From: Bemisia tabaci
Taxonomy: Eukaryota; Arthropoda; Insecta; Hemiptera; Aleyrodidae
DNA length: 64,000 bases
Direction: 5' to 3'
Assembly: GCF_918797505.1 (NCBI RefSeq)
Contig: NC_092796.1
Location: 33,056,098-33,120,097 of the forward strand
Positions 38,801-47,680 of the stretch are shown piece by piece. The stretch's first letter is position 1. Each line of letters starts with the position of its first letter. The translations under genes and the position numbers were made by a program. Under the pieces are notes generated by a model. It was not told the origin of the DNA. It made no database searches and worked only from the letters and a program-made list of their open reading frames with translations.

Positions 38801-41089
38801 CAAGAAATTAAAAACTTTAATTCCTCTCCACTCCTTTTTTCTGACAGTAGGGTCATTTCATGCCAACTGGTGCCACTTTGACTTTGATGAATTTTAGCCT
38901 ACCTACTTAGCGTTCATGCACATCCAAGTCAGAATCAAATTTTTCCAAATTTTTTCGATCAAGAACAATACTTAAGGCATAATTATTTTTATATCTAAGA
39001 GTGTGTTGTTTATAATATTTACCTAAAATCCATTTTTCAAAATAATTTCATGACTAGGAATTGCAATAATATGGAGAAAAAAGAAAACTTAGAAACTTGA
39101 ATTTTCAATACTTGCTCTCTAATTGAACTGATCCTTCTCAAGTGCTAGGAACGAACATACAAAAAAACTGTACAAATTGTACAGGGTGTTTCAGACCACC
39201 CGTACCAGGCCTTTTTCTCGGTTGGTATAGGTCGTACGAAGTCGGAGACCGCGGGGTTGAATAGGGAATTGACCCCAAGGAATCCGAATTTCGTGGTCCC
39301 GAAACCCCCCCACCCCCCCTCGGGGGGTAAAGGGGGGGTCACGATGCTAAAAGTCACGGTTCCCGACCGAATTGCGGATAGATCGCATCAGAATTGAAAA
39401 GCACGGAAAATTTCACGTGGAATTGACCCCTAAAAATCCAAAATCGGACCATCCAAGGCCCAAAAATGACCCCCTAAAGAGGGGGACAGTACCCCCCTCC
39501 AATATTTCTCTTTGGTCTCAAAATTGACGTAAATTCTCCAGAAAAAGACGGTTTCCCAGGTAATCGACCTCGAGAAATCCAAATTTCATGGTCCCGAAGC
39601 TCCTCTAGCTCCCCTTGGGGGTTAAACGGGGGGGCCCAATTTCAAAAATCGGGGCTCCTTTCCGAATCGCAAATTGATTGCATCCAAATTGAGGAGCAGA
39701 ACACATTTACATCTTAAGTGACTCCTAAGAGTTCTAATTGATCCCCCTGAACGGCAGAAAGTAACCCCTGAGGAAGGGGGCCTCGCCCCCGCCAAAAATT
39801 TCTCAGGATTCCTCTTTGGTCGCAAAATTGACGTCGGTTCTCCAGAAAAAGACGGTTTCCCATGTAATCGACCCCGAAGAGCTCAGGGAACATGAAATTT
39901 AGAGTCCTCGGGGTCGATTACATGGGAAACCGTCTTTTTCTGGAGAACCGACGTCAATTTTGCGACCAAAGAGGAATCCTGAGAAATTTTTGGCGGGGGC
40001 GAGGCCCCCTTCCTCAGGGGTTACTTTCTGCCGTTCAGGGGGATCAATTAGAACTCTTAGGAGTCACTTAAGATGTAAATGTGTTCTGCTCCTCAATTTG
40101 GATGCAATCAATTTGCGATTCGGAAAGGAGCCCTGATTTTTTAAATTGGGCCCCCCCGTTTAACCCCCAAGGGGAGCTAGAGGAGCTTCGGGACCATGAA
40201 ATTTGGATTTCTCGAGGTCGATTACCTGGGAAACCGTCTTTTTCTGGAGAATTTACGTCAATTTTGAGACCAAAGAGAAATATTGGAGGGGGGTACTGTC
40301 CCCCTCTTTAGGGGGTCATTTTTGGGCCTTGGATGGTCCGATTTTGGATTTTTAGGGGTCAATTCCACGTGAAATTTTCCGTGCTTTTCAATTCTGATGC
40401 GATCTATCCGCAATTCGGTCGGGAACCGTGACTTTTAGCATCGTGACCCCCCCTTTACCTCCCGAGGGGGGGTGGGGGGGTTTCGGGACCACGAAATTCG
40501 GATTCCTTGGGGTCAATTCCCTATTCAACCCCGCGGTCTCCGACTTCGTACGACCTATACCAACCGAGAAAAAGGCCTGGTACGGGTGGTCTGAAACACC
40601 CTGTATTCATCGACTCATTTTTATCTCAGATCATGTAATAATGTGATTAATCAATTAGTTGCTTTAATACTTTGAAGCCATGAGCTTTGGAAAGGGTCGA
40701 TTAAACAGGTTTTTTTTTTTTTTTTTTTAGTTTTTCTCTTATTTTCATTTCTTGTGCTTACATCTATTTCAGAATGATAGATGCCTGTTAAAAGTACCTA
40801 CCTGAGTATTAAATATTTCAATTTTTCACTTTAAAGTATTCACACAATTTTTGATCCATAAAGAAATTCCATTCGACACATTTTGGGACCTTCTTGAAAG
40901 TCATTTTAGTCCTTTGAATTACGTGAAACAATTTTTTTTTTGTGTCATACTAATGCTGATAATTTCATTTCAGGATCGTTCTTCCCTCGCGGAGGACAAC
41001 AAGGAAACTACAGGCAAGGTGGATACAACAGGCAGGGCCAAGACTGGAACAGGAACCGCAAGGATAGACAGGAGGGCCGTGCTTATTAA
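25413..41089 (+). CDS. eIF3c: Eukaryotic translation initiation factor 3 subunit C, 14 exons
   Basis: Core eIF3 subunit that helps recruit mRNA and initiator tRNA to the 40S subunit. Exons: 25413-25508, 25949-26081, 27238-27382, 27956-28104, 29218-29431, 30914-31061, 32060-32322, 32633-32996, 34808-35023, 35815-35955, 36616-36754, 37322-37515, 38341-38683, 40974-41089. All phases fit, giving 886 aa (human about 913). The N-terminus [15 protein letters not shown] is near identical to the family start. A long acidic/lysine-rich region follows (to about residue 295, with [20 protein letters not shown] and a [10 protein letters not shown] run). Conserved core blocks are [52 protein letters not shown] and [17 protein letters not shown]. 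The PCI domain (about 650-820) has [14 protein letters not shown] and [19 protein letters not shown]. The last exon encodes the Gly/Arg/Gln-rich tail ending EGRAY. Confidence 0.97.
28334..28681. mobile_element. Non-autonomous hAT-type element in eIF3c intron 4, exact 8-bp TSD
   Basis: Ends CAGGGGTGTAGAAACTTCC and (reverse complement) CAGGGGTGGGGAAACTTCC define a 348-bp element flanked by identical GATGAATT octamers (28326-28333 and 28682-28689). No transposase frame is seen. The interior holds four head-to-tail copies of a 31-32 bp unit (see 28427-28555). hAT superfamily is inferred from the TSD length and the CAGGG end. Confidence 0.9.
28427..28555. repeat. Four-unit 31-32 bp tandem repeat inside a hAT element
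   Basis: Units share the core (G/C)(T/C)(C/T)GACAGTTxGG(T/C)TCC and start near 28431, 28462, 28494 and 28526. Subterminal or internal repeats of this kind often serve as transposase-binding arrays in hAT elements; that role is inferred. Confidence 0.75.
28793..29046. mobile_element. MITE with CAGGGTGTCTA ends, eIF3c intron 4
   Basis: Begins CAGGGTGTCTACCATC and ends TTAGACACCTTG, about 254 bp, AT-rich and without coding capacity. It lies 111 bases after the hAT element in the same intron. Confidence 0.7.
29753..30026. mobile_element. Foldback MITE (about 110-bp arms), eIF3c intron 5
   Basis: Outer ends CTGCGGGCCGATTATTG and, in reverse complement, CTGCAGGTTGATTTTTG belong to the same end type as the 10884 family. 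The arms share GGCAGACATA, GTGATTGGTC and GCTTTGTC and nearly meet in the middle. Confidence 0.8.
30252..30536. mobile_element. MITE with GGGTGTCTA ends, eIF3c intron 5
   Basis: Begins CTGGGTGTCTACAAG and ends AGTAGACACCCTG, about 285 bp. The inner part (GTACTGAA.AAAGTACTGAAT) matches, in reverse complement, the element at 15311. Confidence 0.7.
33458..34526. mobile_element. 1.07-kb non-autonomous hAT-type element in eIF3c intron 8, exact 8-bp TSD
   Basis: Terminal repeats TAGAGTTGGGCCG and CGGCCCAACTCTA are flanked by identical GAAAATAG octamers (33450-33457 and 34527-34534). Subterminal regions contain many CCGGAT / ATCCGG motifs on both sides, the usual arrangement of transposase-binding sites in this group. 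No frame longer than about 70 codons and no transposase motif is present, so it would depend on a partner elsewhere. Confidence 0.92.
39181..40604. mobile_element. Giant near-perfect foldback (697-bp arms, 30-nt loop) in eIF3c intron 13
   Basis: The left arm 39181-39877 and right arm 39908-40604 are equal in length and almost exact reverse complements; in the parts compared by eye only three substitutions were noticed. The outer ends are ACAGGGTGTTTCAG and CTGAAACACCCTGT, and taking the element as CAGGGTG...CACCCTG leaves a TA on each side, as in TA-inserting transposons. The arms are GC-rich with runs of G and C, unlike the surrounding intron. Frames at 39145-39357 (minus) and 40428-40646 (plus) are mirror images and probably not genes. 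It may be two copies joined head to head or a foldback transposon. Confidence 0.9.
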
Positions 41090-41252
41090 TCATATACATT
41101 GTTTTATTTTATAAATAGTGAATTTTGCAATTCTTCCTGAAGTGAGCATTGTGAAGCCTTGAGGAACCAAATTAAGTTAAGCGACACCTTTTCTACCTAG
41201 CATTGAACTTAATCGCGAGTTACGTGTTCTTGACAACTCTGATGATTTGTTT

Positions 41253-41258
41253 AATAAA
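41253..41258 (+). terminator. Polyadenylation signal of eIF3c
   Basis: AATAAA lies 164 bases after the eIF3c stop codon and is followed by a T-rich stretch. This is the expected distance for a short 3' UTR. Confidence 0.6.
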
Positions 41259-41625
41259 TATTTTGTATAATTTCAACAAGCTTTCTTTCATTTTATTTTC
41301 TTGATTTTTGAATGAAGTCTTTATCATATTTTAGAATTTTTTTATATATTAAAGTATGATCTATGATGGAATGTACCCTAACAGCACCATACTTGAGTTG
41401 ATAAAAATAGACAGGAAAAGGTGGGGACAAAGCTGAAATAACACACAATAATTATTACAAATTACGGTACATTTTGACGGGTCTCCCGGTTATTATCAAC
41501 CGTCAAAAAAGAATTAAAAAATCTAAAAAAACAAAAGCTTGAGTTGAAATACCAAGTTTCAAGGCGATGGTTGATAGCAGAGTCTTATTCTGGCATGCTA
41601 AGGGAGAACGCCACATGAACATTCG

Positions 41626-42128
41626 AGAGTTGCCAAATTTCCTTCAATTAAATGTTTATTTTTGAGAACAATTATGAATATTTTTTCTTGAAATTTTCAG
41701 ACACTTTAGATCAAATTACAAACAAATTATCTGAGAAATGGAGAATTTGCACGCATTTTTTTATTGCTTCATCTGAAAGTGCCTAATGAGCTGAGTTCGC
41801 AATATTTTTCATAATTTTTTTCTGACATGGGAAATTGGAGAAAAATTGATTTAAAAGTGAGAAAATGTGCCGCCTTGTGACGTCATCTGGCGGCATTTTC
41901 CATTTAAACACATGTATTTTAGCGGAATCGGTTATTTTGTCATATCTCCTCTAATAATTGCTCAATTTATGAATCAAGGGTATCTTCGTGTTCAGTATAC
42001 TCAGAGGATTCCACTTAAACAGGAAATTCATCAAATTTCAGACCTTGCAAATTCTCCATTGGCAGAAAAAATATTAAAAAAATTTCCTGGAAATTAGTGA
42101 TTTGCCATAGGAAATTTGGCAACGCCTG
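41626..42128. mobile_element. TIR element in the eIF3c-BUD23 interval
   Basis: GAGTTGCCAAATTTCCTTC at the left and GGAAATTTGGCAACGCC at the right are inverted repeats about 500 bp apart; GAGAATTTGCA and TGCAAATTCTC are a second inward-facing pair. An inner hairpin TGCCGCC...GGCGGCA (41868-41895) encloses TGACGTCA. The 76-codon frame starting 41867 is not a recognisable protein. Confidence 0.65.
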
Positions 42129-42780
42129 AAGACTCATAGGGCATTTTTCCTTAGCATAGCAGTATTCTACCCAAAATACAGAACCTCTTTTCCTTCGAAT
42201 TTTACTATCTCAAATTCAAAGAGCTCGATCATTACCAGGCACCCTTGACGGTCCTCATAATGTGCCAGTTTCACTACTGTATTTTTTTTCATTTTTATTT
42301 TTTTTTCAAGAGAAAAACATTTGGTTGCTTCATTTAGAGAAAAACCAAAAAGAAAAGAGAAAAAATTAATATCCCCCTAATTCTGATCCATATTTCTTGG
42401 AAAAAATGTATAACTAAGGAGTTTTAGGGACGCTACAAAATGTGTAATAAGTATCTCTAATCTTATTGGCGTTGCATGTTACGGTATTTGCTCTTATGAT
42501 GGCTCAATCGCAGGACAGAAAAACCAAGAAATGATGAGCCTTATATTCAAAGGAAAATGGAATTGAGCCGAGTATGGATTGATCAGGGATCATCATTGAA
42601 TTTCCTTGTAAAAATGTTGCTTCTTCATAACTATCTAAAAAATTTCCCAGAATGCCAAATAGTTTTGGCTTTTCACCAAAAAATTGTTTATTTGAAAGGA
42701 AAATAATTGTGTAAATTTTAATACTCTTCTCACATATGAAGTATTTTAAAATAAAAGAAGAAGTTGCACGATTTTGAAAA

Positions 42781-42877
42781 CACCGTAATCGCGCTGGTTC
42801 CTTTCTGCTAAATGTTCCAATTATGAAGAAGCAAAATTTAGCAACACTGTAATTGCGCTGGTTCCTTTTTACTAAAT
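42781..42877. repeat. Direct repeat related to the GGTTCCTTTCTGCT transposon end
   Basis: Two copies of a 33-bp unit (CACCGTAATCGCGCTGGTTC..., CACTGTAATTGCGCTGGTTC...) 64 bases apart. Each ends in the CTTT(C/T)TGCTAAAT-like terminal sequence of the MITE at 18372 and 58545, suggesting solo ends or nested insertions. Confidence 0.65.
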
Positions 42878-43128
42878 TCGATCCAAATAATCATTGCATA
42901 AGTTGAAAAAAATCATAGAAAAAAATCAGAAGGGTAGGAAAAACGGAAATTGTGTTCTGGTTGATTATTTCGAGAAAAATGAACTTTTCACTCAAGTCTA
43001 TTACTTCAAAAACTAAACTTGACTCGAAGTACATACCCTCGTAAATTTTTAGTTGGAAACTCTCAAAAACTGAGATTCTTACAGACTTTGCCTGAAATAA
43101 TGTAAATACCCAAAATTCTGTGAGAGAG

Positions 43129-43134
43129 TTTATT
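43129..43134 (-). terminator. Polyadenylation signal of BUD23
   Basis: TTTATT on the plus strand is AATAAA on the minus strand, 78 bases beyond the BUD23 stop at 43212. Confidence 0.55.
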
Positions 43135-43211
43135 GAAAACACATTATAGAGAAAAGAAGAAGCATAACAAGAATATGACATAAACAGAATCGTTGGTTCC
43201 GAGTGGAGTTG

Positions 43212-46200
43212 TTAAAATTTTGTGGGTCTTGACCGTCCAGTGAATTTTGAGAGGTGCTCTCTGACTGGTTTTCCTTGTTTCCGCCGCCTCTCGATTTTTT
43301 CTAGAATCCATTCTTTGTTACTTTTTACATTCTTGCGATTTCCCTTCTTGAACTTTTCCCTGTGAACAAACATTCAAAGTCAATGGTAAATGTTTCCTTT
43401 AGTTCTTGACAACAGAACACACATGTGTCAGATTTCTTCAGGTACTTATGAACTACAATCAAAGAATCAATAGGTGCAGGAAAGACCTTTAACATATGAA
43501 GCTAATAGAAACAGGAATTTTACTTTATGAATGGATTGGATTTGAAGATGGAAGTGTAGTGGTCTGATAGGTTTGACATATTTCTATGTACAAGCACTAC
43601 CATAAATTATGAGCTACTCAAATCTTATACAAATAAATGAAATTGCTGCATATCGATGGCTAAAATCGGAAAATGCAAAACTCCCTTTCAATTTTAATTT
43701 TTTAGAAGACTGAAAGACAGTCTTCCTTGAATTTTTCTATGAATTTTCTTTACTCATTCAAATATATTCACAGAAAATTTTGAGGGGATGTTATGGTTAG
43801 TTCCCTCCTAAAAATAATCAAACAAATGCAAAAATTTTACTTGAGCACAAAATTCAAATTTCTGCTAAAAACTCAAAATTCTGCAATGAGATATGCATTT
43901 TTCGACTAAAGTCATCAATACAATTGAACCATTGGAGGAGAAGACGAAAAAATATTATTATATACGTAAATACCTCTTAGAAGTGAACTGGGCTTGTGTC
44001 TGCGGTAGACTTTCTTCCACACCTAGTGCTTTAGGTAGAGGTGCTGAACCACCAGTCATTAAGACTAGGAAGAATTTCTTTGCTTTTGTACTATTAGGGT
44101 AGTCTATAACAATGCCTCCATAGAATCCTGCTTTCATTGCTTGAGCTGTGATCAGTTCTACTTGCTTAGAGTTTTCTGGATAAAATTGAAAAACTGCTCT
44201 TGCGGTTCGGCTCTGAAAAAGATTAATTCAAATTTAATAAATCAACATAAACGCCTTTCACAACCACTATGAATCAAAGGAGGTCCGTAATTGTAAGAGG
44301 TACATTTTTATACTTAAATTTAATTCTTGTAAATTACAACATGTCTTTGATGAAATCAGAGTTAATTGGCTGAGAAGTTTTTATAAGACCAGTCTTTGGG
44401 GTAAGTCAAAGAAAAGATAATAGTTGCAGCTCCTTGAGTCAGATATTTCAAGCAATCTTCACTTAGAGAGTAAAAATCAAGGCAGTTTCCAAGGAATAAC
44501 GTTGAGCATTTTTCTAATGGGAAAATAAATTAGGATGGAGGTCTGCAGCATTAGAAACTAAGGTTCACATTTTTCCAGTTTCACTGACAATATGTTGGAA
44601 ACTATATGAATTAGATTGAATTGAATAGAAAAAAACAAAGAATAAAGGACAAATTACCAAGCAGGCAAAAAGTGAGCTGAAGAATTTATAGAGTCTTTTC
44701 TGAGGATTGTGATTGACTTTGTCCGCATTGCACAGCCATTGTAACGCACTAATGCTCACGGCTCCATCAAAAGCTCCGGCTCTGAAAGGAAGACCATCGC
44801 CCAGGTCTCCTAAAATGAGGTCACCTTCTGTTTCCCTTTCTTGCGCGACGTCTATGAAGAGAACAAAAGAAAACCATTGTTACTTCAGAAATGGTAAATG
44901 ATAAAACCACAGCTTTGGTCGTTTCAGACGTCTACTGGTGATATGAGTTTGAGAAAACTAAAAAGAGAAAAACAAGTGCTTATGCCCATGGCAAGCAGTA
45001 AGCAAACAAGTTTTGAAGACTTCAGTTCGACTTTTTTCAATTAATTGCTACGTCAATATGAACTCGACCAGCAGGTCAAGTCTTGAAAGAGCCTGTTCAT
45101 TTCAAAAATTTATCACCAATCAAGAAAGAGAAAACAGAGCATGATTTTTGTTGAAGAAATCTCATTGCATGAAACAATTCCCTTGAGAAGGATCCTGTAT
45201 GTAAAATGAGTTAAATTCTTTCTTACACATGGAGAAAAAGGCAATTTTGAGGAGAAAGTATTTTAATTTTATGACAAAAAAAAAAAAAAAAAACCATTTA
45301 AGGCCAAATTCAGTGGTCCATGGAGAAGTTCACAGCTGCCAATTTGACAGAGCCGTATAATGGTAACTTCAAAGGGACAGGATACTTTAAAACAACACTT
45401 GCCAGAGGTGCTGAGCAAAAACACAATTATTTATGCGACTATAAGTACATCTCCTGACTACATGATGCCAAAGAAAGTCACTATTATCACTTCAGTTGAC
45501 AATTGAACTAAGACAAGCATATTTTCTCTTTGAATCGATACTTGAACCGCTTACTGATTTTTATCAAAGTTAACACGGTGGTCCAAAAGTCTTGGACCAC
45601 CCCTGTAACTTTGGTACTAATTGAGATAGAGACTTGAAATTCTCTGAATGCTCCTAAGCCGTAGGAAATGACTATTGAAACCCCCTAAATTTTGGAAGGA
45701 TCTTCCTGAAAAGAGGCGAGAATACGTAAGTTGATAGGGCAGTGCAGGACTTTCAGATTACACTGTCCTTTTCTTGAGAGATATAACTGTTAACTAAAAA
45801 ACTCACCAAGCATAGCTCGAGAGATGTCAACACCAACCCAATAGTGACCATTTTCTTCTAAAACACTTCCACTTAAGCCAGATCCACAACCAAGGTCCAA
45901 TAGAAAACATGGCTCATCCTCCGGTAAGAGCATCAATTCCATTGCTCGCTCACACATTTGGGTTTGAATCTCGATCATTCTGGAACTGTAAACAAAAATA
46001 TTTTTTTGATACACATTGGACAGTAAGAATTTCTCAAAAAGTAAGAAAAGTGTTGATGAGAAATATATGGCTCTCCTTCCTTTTCTCAAAAACAATAAGG
46101 ATAGAAAAAATAAAGTATTACCATCAGGGAAGTTGAATTTCAAACTTTTTGACGGCTTGTGTTTTGATACATGACTTTGCACAGATTAGCTGCTTGAGAA

Positions 46201-47680
46201 TTTTAATCTCCATCTGCAGTCTTGACAGAATTCTTGCTACCTTACCTAAGAAAACCGATGATTTTGTAACTTTCTGTTTCTTTTTTCCTAGCAGCTCTTG
46301 CAGATGTAAAAAAAATCAAAGTCCTATGGCTTGATACATGACATAACTAGCTCATTGGAGAGTTAAAATGTACCAACACTGATAAACTGATATTTCTTAT
46401 TTATGGTGTGAAATAGATGAATTATTTTTAAAACACCGTCATGTAGATACATATTTTTTAACTCTCACGAATGTTAAGATTTACCATCTGAATAATACTT
46501 TTTTTTTTTTTATTTATTCAAGAATTTCATCTACCATACAGTATTAGGAAATATCATAATACCTACCTACCCATCGGTAGATTGCAATTATAAAAAATTT
46601 AAGAGAAAAACTCATACTCACTTTCCGGTGTATTTCTGAGCCTCTTTTTCATCGTAAAACTGAAATAAAAGTTAACAAATAAATCAGATTATGACATGAA
46701 ATGATATGGATACGTTATCAATTTTCTCAAGTCAATTCTTAAAAAAAGATGTTAACTTGTACAGTGATGGACAGATGGCAACTTGCGGCTATACAAGGTG
46801 ATCCAAAAGTCCCGTATCACCAGCACTCGGCTTGACCCTCGTAAATTTTGAACAAATGGAGATAGAGACTTGAGATTTATTGAGTGTTCCGAGGTCAAGG
46901 GAAACGCCTTTTGGGAGCATCCAAAATTTTGACAGGACCATTTTGAAAAGGGCAAGAACCAAAGGGGTAATGAGGGTAATGCTGGACTTTTGAATCACCT
47001 TATATAATACATTTTGTGTGGAACAAGTAACAATGAAGTCGTGGTTTTGGAAAATGAATCAGGTTTTTCAATATTGCAAGATGAAATCATGGATCATCTG
47101 ATACAAACAGCGAAAGTTCCATGTTTGCTGAGGTTTGTTACAGCAATCTATAGGGCTGATATTTATAATTCTTGTGGCTATCAACAGGCAACAGGCAGGG
47201 GTTACTTTCTGATAAGCGCTCTTTCTTGAGTTTTTTGAAATATGACCTAGGAAAGAGCCCTTTGAGAGTACGAAGCATCCTGAGGGAGTCAGGCAACATG
47301 GCAGTCAAGAACCATAAGCCCTGGTTTACTCTTATTAATGTTGGGTGTAAAATTATCATTCCTTCATAGCAGCGATTCGGAACAAGCAGAAGCACCATCA
47401 TGACGATACAGGAGGTTCCCTTCACATGTTAGTATCATGAAGGAGAAGCTCGCTTAGTGTAGCATGTTGGTGTGATTATGTAACCAGTGCATGGAATATG
47501 TGAGGCTTGCCTGATACAGACGGTTACTATGTTTGAAAATTTACCAAAAAATCTGGCTGAACTTTGTTTGAAATTCTGCCAAAATGTCCTACTACAATGA
47601 ACAGAAGAAATTAGAAGAATATCAATAAAACTCACTAAATCAGGGGGTGCTTTGTGTTCAGGTCTTGTTCTTGAAAACAT
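43212..47680 (-). CDS. BUD23: 18S rRNA (guanine-N7)-methyltransferase BUD23, 6 exons
   Basis: SAM-dependent enzyme that methylates a guanine of 18S rRNA at N7 late in 40S maturation, acting with TRMT112. Exons: 47680-47636, 46659-46622, 45985-45807, 44851-44658, 44212-43974, 43359-43212. Phases fit and give 280 aa, against 281 in human. The start [15 protein letters not shown] matches the family N-terminus. SAM motif I is [12 protein letters not shown] (about residues 56-67), followed by [10 protein letters not shown] (74-83). [12 protein letters not shown] carries the substrate-side motif, and [20 protein letters not shown] and [15 protein letters not shown] complete the fold. The basic C-terminal tail ([22 protein letters not shown]...) is the rRNA-binding and nuclear-targeting tail of this family. 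Introns 1 and 3 contain copies of one small transposon family. Confidence 0.97.
44455..44560. repeat. Degenerate dispersed repeat copy, BUD23 intron 4
   Basis: AGAGAGTAAAAATCAAGGCAG, TTTCCAAGGAATAACGTTGA and GGAGGTCTGCAGCA follow the same order as the copy at 59150. Confidence 0.45.
45578..45775. mobile_element. Small TIR element (GGTGGTCCAAAAGTC), BUD23 intron 3
   Basis: Starts GGTGGTCCAAAAGTCTTGGA and shares GATAGAGACTTGA(A/G)ATT, AATG/GTG-CTCC and the right-end GGACTTTC with the element at 46793. About 200 bp, no coding capacity. Confidence 0.65.
46793..47005. mobile_element. Small TIR element (AAGGTGATCCAAAAGTCC), BUD23 intron 1
   Basis: Ends ACAAGGTGATCCAAAAGTCC and GGACTTTTGAATCACCTT are inverted repeats around about 210 bp. 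Related to 45578-45775 and, in the opposite direction, 59399-59590. Frames inside it are not conserved proteins. Confidence 0.75.

Larger units (their letters stand above)
41090..43211. other. Convergent intergenic interval eIF3c / BUD23
   Basis: Holds the two short 3' UTRs, a terminal-inverted-repeat element (41626-42128) and a 64-bp-period direct repeat (42781-42877). A hairpin TTTTGACGG...CCGTCAAAA lies near 41473-41507. No coding sequence was recognised. Confidence 0.5.

Noticed and set aside
39145..40646. Two identical-looking proline/glycine-containing frames of about 70 codons, one on each strand
   Set aside because: They are mirror images created by the two arms of the foldback and start or end in flanking intron sequence; no protein family is recognisable.
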